A stretch of DNA of 14,845 nt, taken from the NCBI GenBank assembly GCA_018056145.1, contig JAGPGE010000045.1:1-14845 (forward strand). The letters are read 5' to 3'. The notes beneath the pieces are model-generated. The model did not search any database, was not told where the DNA came from, and saw only the letters and a program-made list of their open reading frames with translations. Below are positions 1 through 7,257 of this stretch, piece after piece. How positions within the stretch are numbered: the stretch's first letter is position 1; every line of letters begins with the position of its first letter. A program made the position numbers and the translations under genes. The stretch comes from Armatimonadota bacterium. GTDB taxonomy: Bacteria; Armatimonadota; Zipacnadia; Zipacnadales; JABUFB01.

Positions 1-39
1 GCCCTGAGCCTGGTTGCGCACCTGCGGCAGCACTCTCAC

Positions 40-63
40 GCCGCCCCCGAAGGGCGGCTGTTT
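40..63 (+). terminator. Probable intrinsic terminator of a gene left of the window
   Basis: A 7-bp perfect GC stem (GCCGCCC at 40-46, GGGCGGC at 52-58) with a CCGAA loop is followed by TGTTTCGCTT. This resembles a rho-independent terminator reading rightward with a short T-rich tail. A frame open from base 1 to a TGA at 97-99 runs through it, so it could instead lie within the end of an upstream gene. I see no other supported feature between base 1 and the dehydrogenase start. Confidence 0.4.
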
Positions 64-189
64 CGCTTCCCCGTGCACTCCCACCCGCGCGGGGACTGAA
101 GGATTCGCGCCACTCGCGGGGAATTGACCTGTTCCTGACCATGCACGCCGGTGCGATCTCTGCACGGGCCTATTCCCGGTGCAAAGCCC

Positions 190-1233
190 ATGAAAGCCGT
201 GGTTCTGCGAGGACCGCGTGATCTCGCGGTCATGGACGTCCCCACTCCCCAGGCTCCTGCGGGCACCGAACTGATCCGTGTGCGCGCCTGCGGCATCTGT
301 GGGAGTGATCTGCGGTACTTTGCGGGCGAGAACCCCTGGGCGAAACACACCCTGGGATTCGAGAAGCCCAATCCGCCCAATATGATCCTTGGCCACGAGA
401 TCGGTGGCGAACACGCGGGCGCCCCGGTCTCAGCATTGGCGTTCAAAGGCTGCGGGCAGTGTATGGACTGCCGCCGCGGGCGGGAGAGTCTCTGCGCGGC
501 CACAGCGCATCTCGGCCATGGTGCGGGCTGGGAGACCGAGACCTTCAACCCGGGCGGAATGGCGGAATGGTGCCCGGTCTGGAGTGACTTCATCTACCGG
601 CTGCCGGCGGGGATGTCCTGTGCCGAAGCCACCTTCTTAGATGGCCTCGCGGTGGCGGTGCATGCCGTGCGCAGGGCTTCGGTTTTTCCGGGTGCCCGGA
701 TAGCGGTGTGGGGAGCGGGGCCGATTGGACTCATGATCCTGCAGACCGCGAAGGCATTTGGCGCCGGCGCGGCGGTAGTCGCGGACGTGTATGACACCGC
801 CCTCGCCTGTGCAACCGAGTTCGGCGCACGACAGGCGCTGTCAGGTGAGGGTGGCCCGGAGGCGGTGGCGGAGGCCGTCCGGGAAGCCACCGGCGGGCGC
901 GGCGCGGACTGCATTTTCGAAACAACCGGGGACCCGGCAGTGCAGCAGGCGGCCCTCGGCTGCCTGGCGCGGGGCGGAACGCTAATGCTCATGGCCGGGG
1001 CGAACGACCTGTCCCTCTCGGAGGGCGCTCTTGCGGGCGAGCGCACTGTCACCACATCCAGCAATCACCAGTACGAGGACTTCCAGACCGCTTTGGACCT
1101 GCTTGCGGAGGGCGCTGTGCGTGTTGGGCCGATGATCACGCACCGGTTCCCCATCGACGAAGCGGTCCGGGCGTTCGAAGTCGCCCGTCACAAGGAGCGC
1201 TACGGTGCGCTGAAAGTAATCATTGAGCCGTAG
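190..1233 (+). CDS. Zinc-dependent medium-chain alcohol/polyol dehydrogenase
   Basis: A 347-aa NAD(P)-dependent oxidoreductase of the medium-chain (MDR) superfamily, predicted to interconvert an alcohol or sugar alcohol and its carbonyl in the cytoplasm. The catalytic zinc site is visible as Cys37 in CGICGSD and His69-Glu70 in GHE. The structural zinc lobe has four cysteines (88, 91, 94, 102) in the usual CxxCxxC-x7-C spacing. A Rossmann GAGPIG motif lies at 175-180. The ATG at 190 is preferred because the family begins with MKAVV; an in-frame GTG at 151 would add 13 atypical residues. No strong Shine-Dalgarno precedes it. Oddities: the residue that is usually Glu in the sorbitol-dehydrogenase EP motif is Asp (LDGLAVAVHA, Asp151), and the usual GD(R/K)V before the structural zinc reads GAPV. 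The substrate cannot be told from sequence. It is probably monocistronic. Confidence 0.92.
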   Translation: MKAVVLRGPRDLAVMDVPTPQAPAGTELIRVRACGICGSDLRYFAGENPWAKHTLGFEKPNPPNMILGHEIGGEHAGAPVSALAFKGCGQCMDCRRGRESLCAATAHLGHGAGWETETFNPGGMAEWCPVWSDFIYRLPAGMSCAEATFLDGLAVAVHAVRRASVFPGARIAVWGAGPIGLMILQTAKAFGAGAAVVADVYDTALACATEFGARQALSGEGGPEAVAEAVREATGGRGADCIFETTGDPAVQQAALGCLARGGTLMLMAGANDLSLSEGALAGERTVTTSSNHQYEDFQTALDLLAEGAVRVGPMITHRFPIDEAVRAFEVARHKERYGALKVIIEP

Positions 1234-1245
1234 CCCGGAAAACGA

Positions 1246-1272
1246 AGACGGCTCCCACTCAGGGAGCCGTCT
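1246..1272 (-). terminator. Intrinsic terminator of the FmdB-like gene
   Basis: A perfect 11-bp stem (AGACGGCTCCC at 1246-1256 and its complement at 1262-1272) encloses a 5-nt loop. Read on the minus strand it is followed by TCGTTTTCC, a T-rich tail, so it most likely ends the minus-strand gene that stops at 1306. It lies between two convergent genes and may also block read-through of the dehydrogenase transcript, although there is no T run on the plus side. Confidence 0.75.
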
Positions 1273-1305
1273 GAGATGACAGCAGGTAGGACAACCGGGC
1301 GGGGT

Positions 1306-1590
1306 TCAGCTTCCCGCAGCAGCTTCGGCGGCCTTCGGACAGGTCTCGCAGGTGCCGCCTTCCGAGCACGGAGCTGGCTTCTGGGACGCGGAGCGGCCAG
1401 AACTGCCCCGACCGTAATCGGTGACATGGAAGCCCTTGCCCTTGAAGATGATCGCGGGTGGGCTGAAAAGCTTCTGGACGCGACCGCCGCAGTTGTCGGC
1501 AGTACAGGTCTTTACGGGCTCGTCGCCGAAGCTCTGCTGGACCTCAAAGGTGTTGCCACACTTCTTGCATTTGTACTCGTAGATTGGCAT
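1306..1590 (-). CDS. FmdB-family zinc-ribbon protein
   Basis: A 94-aa protein opening with MPIYEYKCKKCG, the signature of the FmdB/CxxC_CxxC_SSSS putative regulatory family. The zinc ribbon uses Cys8, Cys11, Cys29 and Cys34, and is followed by the family's hydrophobic segment (SPPAIIFKGKGFHVTDY). The C-terminal tail is Gly/Ser/Ala rich and carries three more cysteines (75, 81, 84) that might bind a further metal. The ATG at 1590 is chosen because the family starts at MP(I/T)YEY; the frame can be extended to 1671 but that runs over the promoter. Upstream lie a near-consensus promoter and 5' UTR, and downstream a hairpin terminator, so it is a single-gene unit. Named founders were proposed to regulate formamidase genes, but the function of most family members is unknown. 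Confidence 0.9.
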   Translation of the reverse strand: MPIYEYKCKKCGNTFEVQQSFGDEPVKTCTADNCGGRVQKLFSPPAIIFKGKGFHVTDYGRGSSGRSASQKPAPCSEGGTCETCPKAAEAAAGS

Positions 1591-1635
1591 GGGTAACGAC
1601 CCCCGGATAGCGGCCTTTGTACGTCGCACCCGCAA

Positions 1636-1664
1636 AGTATAGCGGGCGCCCACGAAGAAGTCAA
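1636..1664 (-). promoter_or_regulatory. Sigma-70-type promoter of the FmdB-like gene
   Basis: On the minus strand TTGACT (1664-1659) and TATACT (1641-1636) are separated by exactly 17 nt. This is a near-consensus housekeeping promoter. The predicted start of transcription is near 1629, giving a leader of about 40 nt before the ATG at 1590. Confidence 0.8.
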
Positions 1665-1680
1665 CATCCATCTCAGATTC

Positions 1681-1707
1681 TTAGCACTCTCGACGTGAGA
1701 GTGCCAA
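1681..1707. promoter_or_regulatory. CIRCE-like operator (HrcA binding site)
   Basis: The sequence is TTAGCACTC, nine bases (TCGACGTGA), then GAGTGCCAA. The CIRCE consensus is TTAGCACTC-N9-GAGTGCTAA, so 17 of 18 arm positions match. The arms extend by two further pairs, leaving an 11-nt inverted repeat with one mismatch around a 5-nt centre. It ends 5 nt before the GAGGT Shine-Dalgarno of the NIF3-family gene, the usual place of CIRCE in 5' leaders. It also lies upstream of the FmdB promoter on the other strand. By family knowledge the heat-shock repressor HrcA binds it; regulation of this operon is inferred. I see no clear plus-strand promoter next to it. Confidence 0.8.
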
Positions 1708-1712
1708 ACTCC

Positions 1713-1717
1713 GAGGT
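1713..1717 (+). promoter_or_regulatory. Ribosome binding site of the NIF3-family gene
   Basis: GAGGT lies 6 nt before the ATG at 1724 and fixes that start. It follows the CIRCE-like inverted repeat by 5 nt, so a hairpin formed by the repeat in mRNA could influence access. Confidence 0.7.
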
Positions 1718-1723
1718 AACCTG

Positions 1724-2761
1724 ATGCTTGTCCGTGACGTCATTTCCGCTCTCGAGACCCTTGCGCACCCTGAACTCGCCGAGGATTGGGACAATTGCGG
1801 CCTGCAAGTGGGCGATCCGGCCTCCGAAACCAGCGGCTGCCTCCTCGCTCTGGACATGACCGTCGAGACCGTGGCCGAGACCCGCAAGAACGGTTTCGCG
1901 CTGCTGGTCGTCCACCATCCCGCCCTCTTCCGTCCGCTCTCCCGGATCAGCCCCGACGTGCCCTGTGGCCAGGCGATCATGGCCGCGATACGGGTTGGCG
2001 TATCGGTCTATGCAGCCCACACCAGCCTGGACAATGCTGGGGACTGCGGCACTCCCGCCGCCCTAGCGGCTCAGCTCGGGCTGTCACCAGGCCCGGTCCT
2101 TGCACCCACGGCACACCCGAGGTCGGCCGACTCCCGGCTGGTCATGCTGACGGGGGAGCCTGGCGTGGTTGATGCGCTCCTGGCTGAATGTGGCCTGTCG
2201 CATATTCCCTCCACTGCCTGGCGCGTAATCGGGCAAGCGGAAGGAATCCAGCGGATTCGGGTGGAACTGGAAGTGCCGGAAGCGGAGTTCCAGGGCATCG
2301 CGGCCCGTGCGGCGAAGGTTGGGGTTCGGCTCACCGTCCTGCGTCCAGACGAGGCTGGCGGCCCTGGAGGGACCGGCATGCTGGTGCGCGTGCCGCCGAT
2401 GTCCCTCGCTGCACTGGCTGAGTATGTCTCGCGCAAGATGCCCGCTGCTCCGGTCCGCACAGCCGGGCGGATGGAGAAGACCATTGAGACCGTGGCGCTG
2501 ATTCCAGGCTCGGGGGGCAGCCTGGTGGAGCTTGCCGCAGCCCGTGCGGATGCGCTGATCACCGGGGAATGTGGCTATCACGACGCCCTGCGGGCCGAAG
2601 AGCTTGGCCTTGGCGTGGTTCTCGCGGGCCACTACGACACGGAGCGCCCAGTGCTCAACCTGCTGGCGCGTCGCCTGCAGGGGCAGCTTGGCAAGGACTT
2701 TGCGGTCGGCATCAGCCAGGCCCGGACCGACCCGTTCAGGGCGCTCCAGCCGGACCTGTGA
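1724..2761 (+). CDS. NIF3-family dinuclear metal-centre protein (GTP cyclohydrolase I type 2 homolog)
   Basis: A 345-aa member of the NIF3/YbgI/DUF34 family, cytoplasmic toroidal hexamers with a two-metal centre whose true reaction remains unsettled despite the GTP cyclohydrolase I type 2 label. Visible signatures are WDNCGLQVGDP near residues 22-32, VHHP with metal ligands His64 and His65, HTSLDN with Asp103, and GHYDTE with His303 and Glu307 near the C terminus. Residues of about 130-245 form the insert domain typical of the long forms such as B. subtilis YqfO, which explains a length well above the 250 aa of YbgI. The ATG at 1724 has a good Shine-Dalgarno. The gene is followed after 59 nt by a coiled-coil zinc-ribbon gene, a pairing seen in many bacteria. 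A CIRCE-like operator sits in the leader, suggesting heat-shock control. Confidence 0.93.
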   Translation: MLVRDVISALETLAHPELAEDWDNCGLQVGDPASETSGCLLALDMTVETVAETRKNGFALLVVHHPALFRPLSRISPDVPCGQAIMAAIRVGVSVYAAHTSLDNAGDCGTPAALAAQLGLSPGPVLAPTAHPRSADSRLVMLTGEPGVVDALLAECGLSHIPSTAWRVIGQAEGIQRIRVELEVPEAEFQGIAARAAKVGVRLTVLRPDEAGGPGGTGMLVRVPPMSLAALAEYVSRKMPAAPVRTAGRMEKTIETVALIPGSGGSLVELAAARADALITGECGYHDALRAEELGLGVVLAGHYDTERPVLNLLARRLQGQLGKDFAVGISQARTDPFRALQPDL

Positions 2762-2808
2762 CGCTCACGCAGACCGGCGTCCACCTGCCTGGAACAGCCC
2801 CAATACAC

Positions 2809-2814
2809 AGGAGG
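2809..2814 (+). promoter_or_regulatory. Ribosome binding site fixing the zinc-ribbon gene start
   Basis: A perfect AGGAGG lies 6 nt before the ATG at 2821. It decides the start, because the same frame stays open upstream to 2569 in overlap with the NIF3-family gene. Confidence 0.85.
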
Positions 2815-2820
2815 CCTCCC

Positions 2821-3561
2821 ATGGCCCAGGAACTGGACATTTTGTTCGAACTGCAGCAGGTGGATAGCGGACTCGCCCTGCGCAGGCAGACACTGGCGGG
2901 CCTCGACGACGGCACGGAGGCTGAGAATCGCCTGCGCCAGGCGAAGAAACGGCTGGCATTGCTTGACAGGAAGCGACAGGAGATCGAGACCACTTACAGG
3001 GACAAGGACCTGCAACTCAAGGGCGCGGAAGAGGAACGGGCTGCGCGCTCGAAGCAGGCTTACGGGGGCACCGTCACCGATCCCAAGCAACTGCGGGCCT
3101 TGCAGCAGAAGATCGCGGAACTGGAGCGCACGAAAGGGCGCCTAGAAGAGGAAATGCTGGTGCTCCTTGAGGAGGGCGAGGAGGCGCAGAAGGCCGTGGA
3201 CGCCCAGCGCGAGGCGGCCCGCGCTCTGCTCAAGCAACTGAACGAGTTGCGTGAGCGCAGTTCCGGACAGACCGAACGCCTGAGAGCCGAGATCGAGCAA
3301 CTCGAAGCGCGGCGCGAGGAGCTTGCCGCCCAGGTGAGCGAAAGCATGCTCAAGCAGTATGAGCAGCTGCGCGAGAAACTCGGAGGCGTTGCGGTCTCGG
3401 CCGTGAAGGAAGGCTCTTGCAGTCAGTGCCACCTGAGCGTCCCCAGCACCTACGCACCGCGCCTGCGCGCCCGCGAGCAGGTGGTCAAGTGCGAGAACTG
3501 CCGTCGCATCCTTTACCTGCCCGAGGGCGAGAGCCCCTTTGTGCCTGGCGAGGATACTTAG
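2821..3561 (+). CDS. Coiled-coil C4-type zinc-ribbon protein (zf-RING_7 / DUF164 family)
   Basis: A 246-aa protein made of a long charged coiled coil (about residues 1-190, rich in Glu, Arg, Lys, Gln and Leu heptads) and a C-terminal zinc ribbon. The four zinc ligands are CSQC (200-203) and CENC (224-227). The segment TDPKQLRALQQKIAEL (about 86-101) matches the conserved PKEL-x-aLq motif of the DUF164 family, which includes chlamydial CdsZ. No signal peptide or membrane segment is seen. It is probably co-transcribed with the NIF3-family gene 59 nt upstream. The exact role is unknown; members have been proposed as adaptor or nucleic-acid-associated proteins. Its TAG stop (3559-3561) overlaps the stop of the convergent amidohydrolase gene, and no terminator is visible there. 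Confidence 0.92.
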   Translation: MAQELDILFELQQVDSGLALRRQTLAGLDDGTEAENRLRQAKKRLALLDRKRQEIETTYRDKDLQLKGAEEERAARSKQAYGGTVTDPKQLRALQQKIAELERTKGRLEEEMLVLLEEGEEAQKAVDAQREAARALLKQLNELRERSSGQTERLRAEIEQLEARREELAAQVSESMLKQYEQLREKLGGVAVSAVKEGSCSQCHLSVPSTYAPRLRAREQVVKCENCRRILYLPEGESPFVPGEDT

Positions 3562-4439
3562 ACCCCCAACAGCTTCTCGGCATTGCGCCAGCCGATCTTC
3601 TCATACACTTCGCGCGAAATGCTGCCGGTGGAGACTGCCTCGTTCAGATAGTCGATGATCGGCGTCTCATTCCGCACATCGGCGAAGTCGGTACCGAAGA
3701 AGAGCCGATCCTGGAACTCGTGCATGAACGCGAAACCGAAGTCCGGATCGCGGCTGATGGCGTTGAAGCCGCTGCCGGCTGAAAGATCCCCCAGCAGGTT
3801 GGGGTATTCCCGCATGAGCCGCACGACCGCGCCGCCTTCGGCCACCGGGCCTTTGGGGTAAGTGTTCCGGGTCTCCAAGGTTAGGTCGCCGCTGATCTCC
3901 GCCCAGAAGGGCTGCGAGTGCCCGAGAAACCTCACTCCGGGGAACTTGCGCAGCGCTCCCTCGAGGCCCGGCAGGCCCATCTCATCCGCGAGACCGTAGT
4001 AGCCGTAGAGCTTCGGGGCGATGTGGAATGTGAGCGGAAGTCCCCGCTCGCCGGCGTGAGCAAGGAGGTTCTCCACCCGCGGATCGTCCCAGGGCAGATT
4101 GCAGCATACCTCGCCGATGCCCTTGCAGCCCCGCTCCAGGTAGTGATCCATCAGGTAGCCGAGGTCGGCTTCGGGCGCGTTCATCACCATCCGCGGGTCC
4201 ACGTTCATGAATGGGATGATGAAGTCCGGGTACCGCAGCGCCATCTCCAGGATCTCCTCCACCGGCTGCACGAACCAGCCCACGTCCGGGTTCACCCGCG
4301 CGAAGACCACGGCCTTGCGCACCCCGCGGGGTCCAAGCTTAGAAATGATCTCCTCGGGTGTGGCATACCGGCCGCCTCCGGGGACATTGCGCTCCGGGTA
4401 GTCAAACAGGCGGGCATGCACGTGGATATCGATGAACAC
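3558..4439 (-). CDS. Amidohydrolase-2 family metal-dependent hydrolase (ACMSD-like)
   Basis: A 293-aa TIM-barrel hydrolase of the amidohydrolase-related (Amidohydro_2) family. Metal and catalytic ligands are visible in the right order: the HxH motif His6/His8 in DIHVHAR, His139 in LTFHIAP, His174 in FLGHSQ, and Asp251 in FFGTDFAD. There is no lysine carboxylation motif, which fits the mononuclear decarboxylase/hydrolase branch. It is predicted to be cytoplasmic; the substrate is not evident. The start is GTG at 4439, supported by GGAGG seven nt upstream (CCTCC at 4447-4451 on the plus strand). The gene diverges from the sialidase-like gene at 4588, so the two may share a 148-bp control region, and its TAA overlaps the stop of the convergent zinc-ribbon gene. 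A pairing with the sialidase-like gene in glycan or uronate use is possible but unproven. Confidence 0.88.
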   Translation of the reverse strand: MFIDIHVHARLFDYPERNVPGGGRYATPEEIISKLGPRGVRKAVVFARVNPDVGWFVQPVEEILEMALRYPDFIIPFMNVDPRMVMNAPEADLGYLMDHYLERGCKGIGEVCCNLPWDDPRVENLLAHAGERGLPLTFHIAPKLYGYYGLADEMGLPGLEGALRKFPGVRFLGHSQPFWAEISGDLTLETRNTYPKGPVAEGGAVVRLMREYPNLLGDLSAGSGFNAISRDPDFGFAFMHEFQDRLFFGTDFADVRNETPIIDYLNEAVSTGSISREVYEKIGWRNAEKLLGV

Positions 4440-4574
4440 GGGTCTGCCTCCGGGCGGGCGGGTTGCGTTAGCTCAGGGTGTACACGTTCTTCGCCTGCGT
4501 GCCATGACCTGCCTGCGGAGGAGATAAGCGTCGTCGCGGGGAACCAAGTCGCCACGGCAAGCCGCCGAATGCCC

Positions 4575-4580
4575 GGAGGA
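4575..4580 (+). promoter_or_regulatory. Ribosome binding site of the sialidase-like gene
   Basis: GGAGGA lies 7 nt before the ATG at 4588 and supports that start. I found no convincing promoter on either strand in the divergent spacer 4440-4587. Confidence 0.75.
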
Positions 4581-4587
4581 GCGCGAT

Positions 4588-5745
4588 ATGAACGGACACG
4601 TGGACTACACGGTTGAGCTGAACGCGATCACCAGTGGCTTCGACGGCGAGACCTGCTGGGTTCACGCCCGGCCGGGGGTGATCCCCGGCGGCGGTGACGA
4701 CGGCATGCCGGCCGTGGTCGTCACGCTCCAGAAGCTCCTGCTCAGCGGATCCGACATCTTCTATGGCCTGCACGATTTCCGCACGGATGATATGGGCGCG
4801 ACCTGGGACGGGCCGGAGAGCTACCCGGGCCTGGGCCGGCGCCAGGAGCCCGACGAGATCGAGAGCGTCATCTGCGACTTCACACCGTCCTGGCACGCGG
4901 CAACCGGCCGGCTCCTGGGAATCGGGCACGTCGCCCGGTATCTCGGCGACCATCTCGCTCCGGACCCGCGCAGGCGCGAGACAGCCTATTCGGTCTATGA
5001 CGATATCCGGCGCATGTGGAGCTCCTGGGAGACCGTGGAGATGCCCGACTCGGAGCGGTTCTTCTGCTCCGGTGCGGGTTGCGTCCAGCGGGTGGACCTT
5101 GAGGATGGAACGCTCCTGGTTCCCATCTACTTTCGCGACCCGAAATCACAGGACCCTTCATGCTCCATCAGCACAGTGATGCGCTGCTCATTTGACGGGA
5201 CGCTCCTGAAGTACCTGGAGCATGGCGCCGAGTTGAGCGTTCCCGAACCTCGCGGGCTGGGCGAACCATCACTGGCGCGTTTCCAGGACCGCTACTTCCT
5301 CACCCTGAGGAACGACGTGCGAGGGTATGTGAGCGACGGCCCGGACGGCCTGAACTTCGGACCGCCAGTGCCCTGGAGGTTCGATGACGGTGAGGAACTG
5401 GGCAATTACAACACCCAACAGCACTGGGTGACCCACAGCGACGGACTGTTTCTGGTCTACACGCGCCGGGGCGCCGACAATGACCACGTGTTCCGGCACC
5501 GAGCGCCGCTTTTCATGGCGCAGGTGGACCCGGAGCACCTGTGCGTGATCCGCGAGACCGAACGGGCGATCGTGCCCGAACGCGGCGCCCGGCTGGGTAA
5601 TTTCGGCGTCGCCAATGTCACGCCCTACGAGACATGGGTGGTGGCGGCGGAGTGGATGCAGCCCGTGGGATGCGAGAAGTATGGCAGCGACAACACGGTG
5701 TGGGTGGCGCGGATCCACTGGGAGACGCCAAACGAAATGGTGTGA
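4588..5745 (+). CDS. Sialidase-like (BNR/Asp-box) beta-propeller protein
   Basis: A 385-aa protein that reads as a six-bladed propeller of the sialidase superfamily. One clear Asp box is visible, TDDMGATW at residues 66-73 (S/T-x-D-x-G-x-T-W), and repeated short strands with aromatic-rich WET, WRF and WVT segments follow. The N-terminal WVHARPGVIPGG motif is typical of exo-alpha-sialidase-annotated proteins common in Armatimonadota and Planctomycetota. There is no signal peptide, so it is predicted to be cytoplasmic, which is unusual for a true sialidase; it may act on imported oligosaccharides or be a different propeller glycosidase. I could not assign the catalytic arginine triad or nucleophile Tyr by eye. 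It is divergent from the amidohydrolase and ends 15 nt before the convergent membrane protein gene. Confidence 0.78.
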   Translation: MNGHVDYTVELNAITSGFDGETCWVHARPGVIPGGGDDGMPAVVVTLQKLLLSGSDIFYGLHDFRTDDMGATWDGPESYPGLGRRQEPDEIESVICDFTPSWHAATGRLLGIGHVARYLGDHLAPDPRRRETAYSVYDDIRRMWSSWETVEMPDSERFFCSGAGCVQRVDLEDGTLLVPIYFRDPKSQDPSCSISTVMRCSFDGTLLKYLEHGAELSVPEPRGLGEPSLARFQDRYFLTLRNDVRGYVSDGPDGLNFGPPVPWRFDDGEELGNYNTQQHWVTHSDGLFLVYTRRGADNDHVFRHRAPLFMAQVDPEHLCVIRETERAIVPERGARLGNFGVANVTPYETWVVAAEWMQPVGCEKYGSDNTVWVARIHWETPNEMV

Positions 5746-5760
5746 GCGGGAGCATGCGCC

Positions 5761-7257
5761 TCAGCGACGCGCCAGTGTAAAGGCGCGCCAGGCGGCTGCG
5801 CCCGGCGGCGTGACATCCCGCGGGACGAGGCCCTTTGCTCCCGCGGCCAGTTCCAGCGCCGCGAGGGAGCTTCTCGACGGCTGCAGGACCAGATCGCCCT
5901 CTTGAAAGGGAACGCGGCGCAGTTCAGACTCGTCCACGAGCATCGTCCGCTCCGGCACCCCCGCGAACAGAGAGACCGCATACCCGTCCCCGCCGATGAC
6001 GTACGCCTTTCGTTCCGGCTTCACGCTATCGCGCAGTACATTCCCCGCGGCGCGGTGCCCGGACACATCGGCGGAAAGTGCGGGTTGTCCTGCATAGGGT
6101 GACGAGAGGGGAATCCCCTGACCACGCGCGCTCAACCACAGGGCCGCCGCGATTCCCAGGATGGCCAGCAGCGAACTCAGCCAGAGTGACTTCCGGGCGC
6201 AGCCGGCTCCGGCAGTGTACTGCGCGACGACCACCCCGAGCAGGGAGAGTCCCACCGCCGCGGACGTGACTGCTATCGCCGGCAAGGCCTGCCAAGGTGC
6301 CCGGCTCACGGAGCCCTCCCCTGCGAGGCAGAACCACAGCCCCCCCAGCATGCCCCCGACGATCAGCCACGCCCCTGCTCGTCCCGGAGGATTGTGTCGA
6401 GCCACACCGCGCAACTCATGCCAAATCAACCCGAGCACCGGCGGGAACGCCACCAGTACCGCTTCCAGCGGCCACCACGCGGGACACTTAGTGGCGGGTT
6501 CAGGTGGGGTCAGTGCGCGCACGAAGTGGAAGGGGTCACCCATGATCGCCCAGTTCGCACCAATCCAGACCGCGTAGCAGTAGGCGATGGGCAGCAGGAA
6601 AGCGATCAAGGTGCCCTCGGCGCGCGCCCAGCCCTGACGGTCTCCGCGGGTGCGCCAGGCCACATATAGCGCGGCCGTGAACACGAGCCAGAGCGCGGCA
6701 GCGTGCGTGAGCGCCGCGGCGGTGAGAAGCAGCGAACAGGTGACCAGGTCTCGGAAGCCCTCGTCCTGCGACCAACGCATCAGCGCGAATGCCGCGCCCG
6801 TGACCGCTGCTGCAAGAATGATTCCCGGGCTGCCGAGAGCGCCCAGGCTCAGTATCAAGGGATGAAGCACCAGTACCGCAACCAGCGGCCAGCGGAAAGC
6901 GCCTCGCAGGCCAAAGCCCGCCAATGCGCCATTGAGCAGACAGGCGGTGAGGCCCAGCATGACCGCCCCGAGAACCGGGCAGGCAAGGCCGGTGGTTGCC
7001 AGACCGCGCGAGACGCACAGCGGCAGGTAGAGGAGTGTCGGCAGTGGGGGAGCGGCGAACCCCACCAGTCCCAGGTTGAACCTTGCCTCGCGATGCACCA
7101 CGTCGAAGGCGTGGGACAGGGCCGCCAGTGCATCCAGGTCAGCCCTGCCGGATCGCCACGCGGCAATGCCCGCACACAGGCATACCCCGGCGGCCAGCAC
7201 GAACACAAGCGCGGACTGGGCCGCGCTGCAATGCCTGCGTTCGCCGGGCGCGTTCAC
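5761..7257 (-). CDS. Multi-pass membrane glycosyltransferase-like protein
   Basis: A 498-aa integral membrane protein with about ten hydrophobic helices between residues 14 and 376, and a C-terminal soluble domain of about 120 residues, probably extracytoplasmic. Features such as the APPLPTLLYLP loop (about 69-79) and NWAIMGDPFHFVR (about 235-247) are like those in hypothetical polyprenyl-phosphate-dependent (GT39/ArnT/PMT-type, GT-C fold) proteins of Chloroflexota and Armatimonadota. I could not confirm the acidic catalytic pair in the first loop, although Asp39 and Asp41 lie there. The start is a GTG at 7257 whose GTGA overlaps the TGA of the upstream family-2 glycosyltransferase by 4 nt, implying translational coupling. 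Together they probably transfer or polymerise a surface sugar. A pure polysaccharide-export or polymerase role is the main alternative. Confidence 0.75.
   Translation of the reverse strand: MNAPGERRHCSAAQSALVFVLAAGVCLCAGIAAWRSGRADLDALAALSHAFDVVHREARFNLGLVGFAAPPLPTLLYLPLCVSRGLATTGLACPVLGAVMLGLTACLLNGALAGFGLRGAFRWPLVAVLVLHPLILSLGALGSPGIILAAAVTGAAFALMRWSQDEGFRDLVTCSLLLTAAALTHAAALWLVFTAALYVAWRTRGDRQGWARAEGTLIAFLLPIAYCYAVWIGANWAIMGDPFHFVRALTPPEPATKCPAWWPLEAVLVAFPPVLGLIWHELRGVARHNPPGRAGAWLIVGGMLGGLWFCLAGEGSVSRAPWQALPAIAVTSAAVGLSLLGVVVAQYTAGAGCARKSLWLSSLLAILGIAAALWLSARGQGIPLSSPYAGQPALSADVSGHRAAGNVLRDSVKPERKAYVIGGDGYAVSLFAGVPERTMLVDESELRRVPFQEGDLVLQPSRSSLAALELAAGAKGLVPRDVTPPGAAAWRAFTLARR

Noticed and set aside
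4466..4490. AGCTCAG segment reminiscent of a tRNA D arm
   Set aside because: No cloverleaf, anticodon arm or T arm can be formed around it.
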